NCBI GenBank assembly: GCA_964570205.1
Contig: CAZMXI010000212.1
Coordinates: forward strand, 1-7,458
Length of the DNA stretch: 7,458 bases
Source of the DNA: CAZMXI01 sp964570205
GTDB lineage: Bacteria; Planctomycetota; Phycisphaerae; Tepidisphaerales; Tepidisphaeraceae
Direction: 5' to 3'
Every line of letters starts with the position of its first letter. Position 1 is the stretch's first letter. The translations under genes and the position numbers were made by a program. Of this stretch, positions 1 through 6,347 are shown piece by piece. Under the pieces are notes generated by a model. The model did no database searches. It saw only the letters and a program-made list of their open reading frames with translations, and was not told the DNA's origin.

Positions 1-1523
1 ATGTCGTCAAAAACTTCGCCTCCAACCCTTGACTTCAAACACAGTCGCTTCGTGGTTTCGGTCGTCCGGCCTGGCGTGGCAGGCGTTGGAGCGCCGGCTT
101 CGGTCACTCGCGGCGCGGGGTCCGACTTGGGCGGAATTCGGTCCGCAGCGCCCGCAATTTCAGGGCCGCCGATCTCCTTGATCAGCCTTGGGAAATCGGC
201 AGTAAGATAGAGCGTTTTCGCCGCACGGGCTGCATCGGCCTTGTCCTGCATAACTCTCATGTCCGCCAGCAGTCTGTCTCGGGTCAGCTCGGCGGCGGCT
301 TTCTGCTCGGCGACGTTGAGCATGTCCTGGGCACCCAGGAATATCTGCGTGAGCTTCTGCCGCTTCGCGGGGTCGGCAGCTAGGCCGGCCACTCCCGCCA
401 TCGCGGCGCACCGCAGGGCGTGCATGCCCTGACGATTGCCGCCCCAATAGACGGCCAGGTCTTCCCAGATGAGGCCCTCGTCGGGGAACTTCGCGATGCC
501 TTCGGTCCAGGCGGCCACCGCCTCGGGCCCTTTCTTTCGCTTGGCCAGGGCAAGCCCCAGTTCACGGTATGCCCAACCACGCTGCCAGGGGGAGATCTGG
601 ATGGCCTGCATCAGGTAGGCCGCCGCAAGTTCGTCCTGGTTCATCTTTCGCAACAGCATGCCCACGTTGTAGCACAGGTCGGAATTGACCGGATCGTTGA
701 GCAGGGCTTCGCGGTAGCACCATGCGGCGTACCCGTTCAGGACCGCGACGCGAGGGTCCTGATGGCCGAACCGCTGCTGAAAATCGGTGGCCCGGGCCAC
801 AAGCTTCTCGGCCTGTTGCAGGAGCTGTTTCGCCTTGTCCAGGTCCTTCTTTCGCTTGTCCAGGGCGACGAAGTGCTGCAGACTGATGTTGTTGAGGGGG
901 ATGGCGAAGGCGATCCCCTCGACGTCGTTGATTTTGAAGGTGACGACGCCAAGGACGTTGCCGCTCTTGTCGCACACCGGGCCGCCGGAGTTGCCGGGAT
1001 TCACCGCGGCATTCAACTGGTAATAGACCTGACCATCAAATTCGCGATCGACGGCGCTGAGCATGCCCTGGCTGATGGATTTCACCAGGGTCTTGTCGCC
1101 GGCGCCAGGGTTGCCGATGGCGTAGATGCGCTGGCCAGGCTGGGGTCTCGCTCGGGCCACGGTTGCGGCCGTGAGCGTCACGCCATGCTCTTTGGGGTCG
1201 ATTCTCAGGACGGCCAGGTCAAGTTCTGGATGGACTCCGGCCTTCTGGACGTTCTTGAACGTGACAGTCTTCAGTCCGGTGGGGCTTTGAACTTCAACCT
1301 CAACGGTCACCGGCAGGGGCGAGGCGATCACGTGCGCATTGGTTACGATCACCCCATCGGCATGGACGATGATGCCGGTGCCGTTGCTTTCGAGATCCTT
1401 GACGGAGACGACAGCGGGACGCAGCGACTTGTATACGCTGACGGCCTCTTCATCATCTACCCCACGTGCGGATGCGGCCCAGAAGCCCGTGAGGATCGCG
1501 GCAATCGACAGCCATCGAGTCAT
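1..1523 (-). CDS. Secreted HtrA-like trypsin-fold serine protease with TPR repeats (3' end outside window)
   Basis: Probable envelope or periplasmic serine endopeptidase of the trypsin/HtrA (S1C-like) fold. From ATG 1523 the frame is open for 507 codons to the left edge with no stop, so the C-terminus is missing. Residues 1-19 look like a signal peptide (TRW start, hydrophobic core, ASA cleavage site). The catalytic triad is visible: His64 in TNAHV, Asp102 in LDLAVL and Ser179 in NPGNSGGPV (bases 987-989). GIAFAIPLN near 203-211 is typical of the HtrA subfamily. A charged helix rich in K, D and Q (about 222-246) follows, then TPR-like helical pairs from about 260 to 350, and finally a Pro/Thr-rich tail near 470-500. 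No PDZ domain is visible where DegP or DegS would have one, so the TPRs may supply partner binding. A GGGGAGG ribosome site 5 bases upstream fixes the start. It lies 76 bases after the upstream secreted-enzyme pair and may be transcribed with it or from its own promoter. Protease identity is firm; the substrate is unknown. Confidence 0.93.
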   Translation of the reverse strand, partial: MTRWLSIAAILTGFWAASARGVDDEEAVSVYKSLRPAVVSVKDLESNGTGIIVHADGVIVTNAHVIASPLPVTVEVEVQSPTGLKTVTFKNVQKAGVHPELDLAVLRIDPKEHGVTLTAATVARARPQPGQRIYAIGNPGAGDKTLVKSISQGMLSAVDREFDGQVYYQLNAAVNPGNSGGPVCDKSGNVLGVVTFKINDVEGIAFAIPLNNISLQHFVALDKRKKDLDKAKQLLQQAEKLVARATDFQQRFGHQDPRVAVLNGYAAWCYREALLNDPVNSDLCYNVGMLLRKMNQDELAAAYLMQAIQISPWQRGWAYRELGLALAKRKKGPEAVAAWTEGIAKFPDEGLIWEDLAVYWGGNRQGMHALRCAAMAGVAGLAADPAKRQKLTQIFLGAQDMLNVAEQKAAAELTRDRLLADMRVMQDKADAARAAKTLYLTADFPRLIKEIGGPEIAGAADRIPPKSDPAPRVTEAGAPTPATPGRTTETTKRLCLKSRVGGEVFDD

Positions 1524-1528
1524 GGAAA

Positions 1529-1535
1529 CCTCCCC
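1529..1535 (-). promoter_or_regulatory. Strong Shine-Dalgarno site of the protease gene
   Basis: Read on the minus strand this is GGGGAGG, 5 bases before ATG 1523. It decides the start codon and directly abuts the base of the 1536-1576 stem-loop, so folding of that hairpin could affect ribosome access. Confidence 0.8.
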
Positions 1536-1576
1536 GGCCAAAGCGATGGGCGCATTGTAGCGCCCTTCGCTTGGCC
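1536..1576 (-). repeat. Imperfect inverted repeat / stem-loop between the TIM-barrel gene and the protease gene
   Basis: The left arm (1536-1553) and right arm (1560-1576) are reverse complements except for one extra A in the left arm and one T:T mismatch (1547 against 1566). This gives 16 base pairs around a 6-base loop (1554-1559). The inner GGGCGC/GCGCCC and the outer GGCCA/TGGCC segments are GC-rich. On the minus-strand RNA it would fold between the stop of the upstream gene and the ribosome site of the protease gene. No U-run follows the stem, so it is not a canonical intrinsic terminator. It may be a processing or stability hairpin, a partial terminator, or an operator. Confidence 0.6.
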
Positions 1577-1583
1577 ATGCCAG
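1554..1583 (-). promoter_or_regulatory. Candidate sigma-70-type promoter for the protease gene
   Basis: On the minus strand, TACAAT (1559-1554) matches the -10 consensus at five of six bases. CTGGCA (1583-1578) matches the -35 consensus at four of six, with an 18-base spacer. Transcription would begin near 1547-1548, giving a leader of about 25 bases that contains the GGGGAGG site. The -10 box is exactly the loop of the stem-loop at 1536-1576. This is a motif match by eye only. Confidence 0.35.
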
Positions 1584-1599
1584 AGGTGTTGAACGCGGT

Positions 1600-3870
1600 T
1601 TACTTCAACAGCAATGCCCGTAGCTGGCACGGTTCCATCGGCACAGTGACCGACCGACCGGTGGTCTGGATCAACTGACCGGTCACGGCATCGCGGACCG
1701 GGGCGTCCGCCGGAAGGTCGATCCTCACCTTGGGCTTGCCGACAAGGCCGGTGTTGACGATCGCCAGCCATGTTCCGTGTTGCCCGGCGTCTATGGCGCG
1801 GACAACGATATCGGGATCATCGGCGGCATCGGCCAGTCGTTCGCTCGGCATGGCGGGCAGCGTCAGAAAAGCCGAATTGAAACTGCGCACGTGGCTGGGG
1901 AAGCCCCGATTGAAGCATCCGCCGGACAGGTAGCCGAGATGCCAGGGGTCGCCGTTGGCGACAGCGCGGGCCTCGGCCAGCATGCAGTAGGGGCCCGTAC
2001 GCTCGATGTCGGCGATGAAGTAACCCAGCAGGTCTTTGCCGGCCTTGTCGAACATCATGTTCTCGTTGAGGGGATAGTGTCGGACCATGGCCAGGCCGGC
2101 CGGCGTGCGGAAGAGGTCCATCGTTTCCGGGAGGGCGACGGTGTAAGCGCGGTTGAAGCCGTGGGTCATCATGACGCCAGGGGTCTGCCGGTATCGGATG
2201 GGATCGGCGGCGGGGCTGGCGTGGCTGACTTCCCAGTTGCCCCAGTCCAGGGGGGCGCTGAGCAGGGCGTTGTGATAGAGCTTTCGCGAGATCACCTCGG
2301 CGATGTCGAGGGGGACGATGGCTTTCTTCGGATCGGGGCTCTTGAGCCAGGCGGCGGTGCCTGCGGGGTCGTCGGTGACGAGCTGGCGCTGCCAGGCGGG
2401 GAACGAAACGCCGGGCTCGGAGGCGTCGGCGGTGAAGAGCACGACAGCGTCGGGATTCACGCCCGACTGTCGCATGTGGTCGCGCATCGCCGCGAGAAAC
2501 TCCCTGCGTTTTCCGAACCACCATTCGTAGTAGCGGCCGAGCAGGGCCTTGTCGGCGGCAAGCTGCCGCCGCGTGACGGGCGTGAAGTTGGTCTCCTGTG
2601 AAAACCGGGCGAGGGCGGCGTCGGCGAAGCCGATGGGAAGCTGGCTGCGCGGGCGGAGCCAGACGCCGGCGAAGCTCGCTTTGTCCTTGAAGCGGAGGAC
2701 GGTCAGATCGAGCATCTTGCGGAAATCGGCGTGGGTTTCGGGGTCGGTGATGTCAGCGTTGGATTGTTCGATCCAGGAGATGTGGGTGTAGGCGTCATCC
2801 CGCTTCAGCGGCTTGGCGCGTCGTTGATGGCCGATGCCTTTCTGCCCGCGGCTGCCGGCGTACTCGTAGTAGGGCAGGATGGAGAAACCGTTCTGGCCCA
2901 TCAACTCGACGATCTGCTCCCACAGGTGCTTGTGGCGCTCGGCATAGTAGACCCAGTTGTGGCCGCCGCCGGGGGTGGAATCCCAATGCTGGCATGCGCC
3001 GAACTCGAGCAGGTCCTTGGAGAAGGTGTTGATGCCGAGGAATCGCATGAGCGATGCCTTGTGGCGGTACCAGTCCAGGGGCTGCGCCAGGCCGCGCTGC
3101 TCGGGCTTGTCGGAATCGATGACGCCGTCGGCCATTTCCTCGCGGTAGAAGATGTGGCGGCGAGGCAGGCCCTCGGGAAGCCGCGGCGCGGGCACGTCGA
3201 GCAGGCGCGGGTCGGGCACCTCGATAAGGCGGATGCGCTGGACGGCAATGCCGCGCGAGGGCGGGTCGTTCTCCAAGCTGAACTGGGCGATGGTGACGGG
3301 GAAACCATCAGGCGGGGTGAGCGTGCGCGGGCCGGCGCCGCGGATGAAGCCGCGCTCGGGGAAGCGGTCGTGGAGATGGAAGAACTGGGTCCAGGTCTCG
3401 TATCGCCTGGCGAGCGGAATGTCCAGGGATTCAGGATTGTTCCAGACGTACTTCGGACGGAGGGCATCGCCAAGGGTGGTGCCGGTGTGGAAGCCACGGC
3501 TGGTCTCGCAACCGCCGTTCATGACGACCATGCTGCGCGGGGCATCTTCGGGATATTCGATCAGCAGCAGATAGGCCGAGCCGGCCTTGAGCTGCTTGCC
3601 CCGGCCGACGCGGAAGGAAATGTAGGATGCCTCGTCGGCCTGCATGGGCGCCACCCGGCAGGGCCGATCGAGGATACGCTCGATCCGGCTGACGCCGGAC
3701 GGGTACTCGGTGAATTCATGTCCGGGCCGGGCCGAACCGCAGTCGATTTCGTCGACGAGCTGCAGTTTTCCGAACGGCGGCCCGGCATCGACCAGTTCCC
3801 GTTGCGCGGCGGCGGCGGACAGACAGCTCAGGCCGAGGGCCAGGGCCAGGAACCATGTGGGGTTTTTCAT
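1600..3870 (-). CDS. Large secreted protein of unknown function, probable glycoside-hydrolase-like TIM barrel
   Basis: I do not recognise the family with certainty. The 756-residue product begins with a clear signal peptide (MKN, hydrophobic residues 6-21, cleavage likely after Ala22 in SAAAAQ). Residues about 27-235 look beta-rich, like a jelly-roll or carbohydrate-binding module. From about 240 to 640 the pattern of alternating hydrophobic strands and helices suggests a TIM barrel. Examples are MRFLGINTF (275-283), ILPYYEYAG (331-339), ASFAGVWLRPRSQLP (398-412) and AVVLFTADASEP (475-486). The acidic residues in these strand ends (Glu336, Asp482, Glu485) are candidate catalytic groups, but I cannot assign a nucleophile. 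The last 60 residues, starting at TWLAIVNTG, resemble the small C-terminal beta-sandwich of many glycoside hydrolases. The start is 6 bases after the stop of the upstream exported ADP-ribosylglycohydrolase-like gene, and only a weak GAG ribosome site precedes it, so translational coupling is likely. Export and co-transcription suggest work on an extracytoplasmic glycoside. Real coding is well supported; function is inferred. Confidence 0.88.
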   Translation of the reverse strand: MKNPTWFLALALGLSCLSAAAAQRELVDAGPPFGKLQLVDEIDCGSARPGHEFTEYPSGVSRIERILDRPCRVAPMQADEASYISFRVGRGKQLKAGSAYLLLIEYPEDAPRSMVVMNGGCETSRGFHTGTTLGDALRPKYVWNNPESLDIPLARRYETWTQFFHLHDRFPERGFIRGAGPRTLTPPDGFPVTIAQFSLENDPPSRGIAVQRIRLIEVPDPRLLDVPAPRLPEGLPRRHIFYREEMADGVIDSDKPEQRGLAQPLDWYRHKASLMRFLGINTFSKDLLEFGACQHWDSTPGGGHNWVYYAERHKHLWEQIVELMGQNGFSILPYYEYAGSRGQKGIGHQRRAKPLKRDDAYTHISWIEQSNADITDPETHADFRKMLDLTVLRFKDKASFAGVWLRPRSQLPIGFADAALARFSQETNFTPVTRRQLAADKALLGRYYEWWFGKRREFLAAMRDHMRQSGVNPDAVVLFTADASEPGVSFPAWQRQLVTDDPAGTAAWLKSPDPKKAIVPLDIAEVISRKLYHNALLSAPLDWGNWEVSHASPAADPIRYRQTPGVMMTHGFNRAYTVALPETMDLFRTPAGLAMVRHYPLNENMMFDKAGKDLLGYFIADIERTGPYCMLAEARAVANGDPWHLGYLSGGCFNRGFPSHVRSFNSAFLTLPAMPSERLADAADDPDIVVRAIDAGQHGTWLAIVNTGLVGKPKVRIDLPADAPVRDAVTGQLIQTTGRSVTVPMEPCQLRALLLK

Positions 3871-3876
3871 CAGCGG

Positions 3877-5550
3877 TTACTCGATGATGAGCTTGATTTC
3901 AGCCCAGTAAGCGGCCTCGTACGCCCAGCCGCTGGGTTGATTGACCAGTTCCAGTTTGACTTTCCCGCCGGCGAACCGGGAGAGATCGATGTCCTCGGCG
4001 AGCCAATGGGCGGTGGCCGTCCTGGCGGTGACGGGCTTGCGGATCAGTTGTTTCCCATCCGCGCGGACAATCAGGTCAAAATCGCCTTGTGGGTCGTGGC
4101 CGACGACCAGGTGCAGCGTGGCCTTTTTGCCGGCGGGAATGTCGATCGTGCGGGTGAGGATGCAACCCGTCTGGCGGTCCAGCGGGTGCGTGGCGAGCAC
4201 GTTCTTCTTTCCTGCCCATTCTTCGCGCAGGCCAGGATCCATATCGCTGCCGCAGTTGTCGATCTTCCATCCGGGGGCGAACTTGGCGGCGGCATCCTGC
4301 ATCGCTTTGGGCGTGTTGCCGGCGGTGATCTTCGCCATTTCCTCCACGGTGAACCGGCTGTCGGCGATGGGGCCGGGTGCCCAGCTCAGTTCAAGCTTGC
4401 TTGGCTTGACGGGCTTCACCGGGATGACAAAGAACTCTTCGCCGCTGGCATCTTTCTCGATCCGGCCGCCGTATTTCACGACGACCTGGCGGGCGAGCTT
4501 CTCGCAGCAATCGAGCAGCCGTGGGAAGTTATAGGCCGTGTGGCTGAAGACCTTGGTCTCGTCGAGTTCTTTGGCGTAGCGGTCGGGGAGCTTGGAGAAT
4601 CCGACGGTGGTGAACAGCACGCCGGCGGAACTGGAGGGGTTGCAGTCGGAATCCTGGCCGCCGCGGCAGGAGATGATGATGGTCTGGTCGTAGTCCTTCT
4701 TGCCGTAGAGGAAACCGAGCAGCACGTAGGCGCCGTTGATCTTGCAGTCGATGCCGCCGTTGGAGGCTTTCTGGTATTCCGGGTTTTCGCGGTACTTCTT
4801 CTGGCAGAGCTGCCAGGTCTTCTGCCAGTCATCGGGATTGGCCTGATACCATGCGAGCATGTCGCGGACCATCTCGGCGTACTGGCTGTCGGAGGGGATG
4901 GCGGGCAGGGCATTCTGGACAATCTTCACCGGGTCGGATTCGAAGAAAGCGACGGAGTACATGGCGCCCATGAACTGGCCGGCGTACATGCCGTCACCGT
5001 AGTTCATGAGCCGGCCGAACTTCTCGCCGAGGTCGATGGCGGCCTGGGGGATGCCGGGGGCGATGAGGCCGGAGTAGTCGGCCTCGATCTGGTAATCAAT
5101 GTCATTGGGGCACTTGTTGAACCTGGGGTGCCCGGAATCGGGCGGGGCGATGCCCTTGCGCAGGTTGGTGCGCCCGGCGTTGTTGGCGCACCATAGCGGA
5201 TAGCCGGAATTGGCGAAATCGATGCCGGCCTGGCGGATGGAGCATTCCAGCCCGTACTGCTCCATCGTGCGCAGGAAAGTCATCTCGACGTACAGGTCAT
5301 CCTGGCCGAACGCATGGTTGATCATGTTGGGCGTCCAGGTGGGCATCTTGTCCGCGGGGATGATGGCATCGCGCCATTTGAACTCGGTGGGGGCGCCCCA
5401 TGAGACCCCGGCGATCTGGCCGATCCAGCCGGCTTTCATCTTGTCGCGGTATTCCTTGACGGAAAGGCGCAGTTCCGCCGGGTTGGCGGCCTGGCAGAAG
5501 GCGCAGAGCAGGAGGACCAGCACGCCAGCGCAGATGGGTCGGCTCATCAT
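3877..5550 (-). CDS. Secreted ADP-ribosylglycohydrolase-fold enzyme with C-terminal beta domain
   Basis: A 557-residue member of the ADP-ribosylglycohydrolase (DraG/ARH, PF03747-type) superfamily, whose characterised members cleave N- or O-glycosidic ADP-ribose bonds using two metal ions. Residues 1-22 form a signal peptide (hydrophobic VLVLLLCAF, cleavage near CQAA), so this protein is exported. The all-helical fold runs from about 30 to 360. GQIAGVSWGAPTEF (44-57) corresponds to the usual GDALGAPVEF-type motif, QDDL (83-86) to the TDDT metal motif, and GGQDSDCN (297-304) to GGDTDT. The metal-ligand Asp pairs are kept (84/85 and 300/302), but the accompanying Thr/Ser positions are Gln and Cys. 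Residues about 425-557 form an extra beta-sandwich-like domain (LHLVVGHDPQGDFDLIV; GWAYEAAYWAEIKL), possibly carbohydrate-binding. The frame stays open upstream to 5784, but ATG 5550 is chosen because GGAG lies 6 bases before it, the signal peptide starts there, and a longer form would overlap the divergent gene. ATG 5547 is an equal alternative. It is the first gene of a tight operon with the TIM-barrel protein. Substrate unknown; ADP-ribose is doubtful outside the cytoplasm. Confidence 0.93.
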   Translation of the reverse strand: MMSRPICAGVLVLLLCAFCQAANPAELRLSVKEYRDKMKAGWIGQIAGVSWGAPTEFKWRDAIIPADKMPTWTPNMINHAFGQDDLYVEMTFLRTMEQYGLECSIRQAGIDFANSGYPLWCANNAGRTNLRKGIAPPDSGHPRFNKCPNDIDYQIEADYSGLIAPGIPQAAIDLGEKFGRLMNYGDGMYAGQFMGAMYSVAFFESDPVKIVQNALPAIPSDSQYAEMVRDMLAWYQANPDDWQKTWQLCQKKYRENPEYQKASNGGIDCKINGAYVLLGFLYGKKDYDQTIIISCRGGQDSDCNPSSSAGVLFTTVGFSKLPDRYAKELDETKVFSHTAYNFPRLLDCCEKLARQVVVKYGGRIEKDASGEEFFVIPVKPVKPSKLELSWAPGPIADSRFTVEEMAKITAGNTPKAMQDAAAKFAPGWKIDNCGSDMDPGLREEWAGKKNVLATHPLDRQTGCILTRTIDIPAGKKATLHLVVGHDPQGDFDLIVRADGKQLIRKPVTARTATAHWLAEDIDLSRFAGGKVKLELVNQPSGWAYEAAYWAEIKLIIE

Positions 5551-5556
5551 GTTCGG

Positions 5557-5560
5557 CTCC
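5557..5560 (-). promoter_or_regulatory. Shine-Dalgarno site deciding the start of the ARH-fold gene
   Basis: GGAG on the minus strand lies 6 bases before ATG 5550 and 9 bases before ATG 5547. It supports initiation here and argues against the in-frame upstream extension to 5784. Confidence 0.65.
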
Positions 5561-5574
5561 AATGCTGAGGGTTT

Positions 5575-5589
5575 TCTACCGGAAGTAGA
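5575..5589 (-). repeat. Small stem-loop in the probable leader of the ARH-fold gene
   Basis: TCTAC (5575-5579) and GTAGA (5585-5589) form a perfect 5-base-pair stem with a 5-base loop. It lies 15 bases upstream of the GGAG ribosome site. The stem is short and may be chance. Confidence 0.25.
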
Positions 5590-5608
5590 TAGTGGCGAGC
5601 GTAGGGGA

Positions 5609-5637
5609 TTGTTGAGGCGGCCGCAACCGGCGACAAT
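5609..5637 (+). promoter_or_regulatory. Weak candidate promoter for the DUF2007/zinc-ribbon gene
   Basis: TTGTTG (5609-5614, three of six to the -35 consensus) and GACAAT (5632-5637, four of six to the -10 consensus) are separated by 17 bases. The operator-like palindrome lies between and partly over them. This is a motif reading by eye and is weak. Confidence 0.2.
5611..5627. promoter_or_regulatory. Operator-like 17-base palindrome in the divergent promoter region
   Basis: GTTGAGGC and GCCGCAAC flank a central G and are reverse complements at seven of eight positions. Its place in the middle of the divergent gap is where a shared regulator would bind. The core also contains a GCGGCCGC 8-mer, which is self-complementary by itself, so chance in GC-rich DNA is possible. 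Confidence 0.3.
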
Positions 5638-5675
5638 GCTCCCGGGCATCGCAGAGGCGGATCGCGGGTGATGCC

Positions 5676-5679
5676 GGAG
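5676..5679 (+). promoter_or_regulatory. Shine-Dalgarno site of the DUF2007 gene
   Basis: GGAG lies 8 bases before ATG 5688 and supports that start over the later in-frame Met41. Confidence 0.6.
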
Positions 5680-5687
5680 ACCTGAAC

Positions 5688-6326
5688 ATGGCGGACGATC
5701 AGGAACCGGATGAGCAGGATCACGACGATGAGGCGCGCAGGCCGCGGCCGGTCCTGCCGGTTGACGGGCCGGTTGTGCCGGCATACTTCCCGAAGCAGGC
5801 GGGGCAGATGTCGGTCCTTCGCCAGATGGGGTTGATGGAGGCCGAACTGGCCAAGGCGAAGCTGGAGTCCGAAGGACTCATCTGCTTCATCGAGAACCGC
5901 GACGTGGCGGGGGTCAACCCGCTGGTCGTTCCCGATGTGAAGCTGAAGGTGCCGGTGGATCAGGTTGAGCTGGCGGAGTGGATTCTCGCCCGGCCGGCCG
6001 CAGAGGATGCTGGAGGGGAATACGCCGATGAGAACTGGCGCTGCCCCATGTGCCACCGCAAGAACGTGGAACTGATGCCGCTGTCGCCGGCGTGGCGGCG
6101 AGCCCGCGCAGGCTGCCTGGCATGGCTGCTCCTGCCCGTGGCTCTGGGCATCGTGACGGCGATCATCCCGGAGATCAACAAGCTGATCGCCCCGCCCGCC
6201 TGGGGGGTGCCGGCATGGATGGTCGCCGCGGTCATCCTCTCTCTCTCGGTGCTGCTCGTGCCCAAACGCCGCATACACTGCCGAGCGTGCGGGCATGAAT
6301 GGGGCGGGGACGCGGATGGCGGATAG
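5688..6326 (+). CDS. DUF2007-domain membrane protein with a split zinc ribbon
   Basis: A 212-residue protein of unknown function. Residues 1-20 are strongly acidic and look disordered. Residues about 48-101 (LMEAELAKAKLESEGLICFI, then an LKVPVDQVELAEWIL strand-helix) match the DUF2007 fold, a small ferredoxin-like domain annotated as a putative prokaryotic signal-transducing domain. A CPMC knuckle (Cys119, Cys122) follows, then two transmembrane segments (about 141-160 and 173-191), then a CRACGHEW knuckle (Cys198, Cys201). The two helices form a hairpin with a short IPEINKL loop, so both CxxC pairs would lie on the same side of the membrane, probably the cytoplasm given KRR after helix 2, and could share one zinc. 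The ribosome site at 5676-5679 supports the start. The gene is divergent from the exported-enzyme operon and convergent with the GlmU-like gene, so it is probably monocistronic. The domain call is fairly sure; its function is not known. Confidence 0.85.
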   Translation: MADDQEPDEQDHDDEARRPRPVLPVDGPVVPAYFPKQAGQMSVLRQMGLMEAELAKAKLESEGLICFIENRDVAGVNPLVVPDVKLKVPVDQVELAEWILARPAAEDAGGEYADENWRCPMCHRKNVELMPLSPAWRRARAGCLAWLLLPVALGIVTAIIPEINKLIAPPAWGVPAWMVAAVILSLSVLLVPKRRIHCRACGHEWGGDADGG

Positions 6327-6347
6327 CCGCTCGTGACGCGGGAAGGC
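6327..6347. other. 21-base convergent gap; no clear terminator
   Basis: The stop codons of the converging genes (TAG ending at 6326; TAG read on the minus strand at 6350-6348) are 21 bases apart. CCGC/GCGG (6327-6330 and 6338-6341) could form a 4-base-pair stem and ATAG/CTAT flank it, but there is no U-run on either strand. I would not call it a terminator. Confidence 0.4.

Larger units (their letters stand above)
5551..5687. other. Divergent intergenic region between the exported-enzyme operon and the DUF2007 gene
   Basis: These 137 bases must hold the promoters of two oppositely directed genes. Visible elements are the ribosome sites at each end, an operator-like palindrome in the middle (5611-5627), a small TCTAC/GTAGA stem-loop (5575-5589) in the probable leader of the ARH-fold gene, and GGCATC/GATGCC arms (5645-5650 and 5670-5675) just before the plus-strand ribosome site. 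A minus-strand promoter is not obvious. The best guess, TCAACA, an 18-base spacer and TATCTA, is poor. Confidence 0.6.

Noticed and set aside
1548..1565. Intrinsic terminator after the TIM-barrel gene
   Set aside because: The hairpin is strong, but no U-run follows on either strand and it adjoins the next ribosome site, so I kept it as a stem-loop of unknown role.
420..1592. 390-codon open frame on the plus strand, and a similar one at 1777-2601
   Set aside because: Antisense shadows of the protease and TIM-barrel genes. The minus strand encodes an intact His-Asp-Ser triad across 420-1523.
2731..5196. 821-codon open frame on the plus strand
   Set aside because: It is codon-aligned antisense to two genes that share one frame. 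It stays open because the sense codons TTA, CTA and TCA are rare in this GC-rich DNA. The minus-strand products have signal peptides and family motifs; this one shows none.
5551..5784. In-frame upstream extension of the ARH-fold gene to ATG 5784
   Set aside because: The added 78 residues are Pro/Arg/Ala-rich without structure, would bury the signal peptide, and overlap the divergent gene. A ribosome site supports 5550.
5845..5990. Reading the DUF2007 region as a P-II or ACT-type ligand-binding domain
   Set aside because: The length and the strand-helix pattern fit DUF2007 better, and no ligand-binding signature of those families is visible.
5547..6296. 249-codon minus-strand open frame over the DUF2007 gene
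   Set aside because: The plus strand has a ribosome site, the DUF2007 pattern, two membrane helices and two CxxC pairs; the antisense product has none of these.
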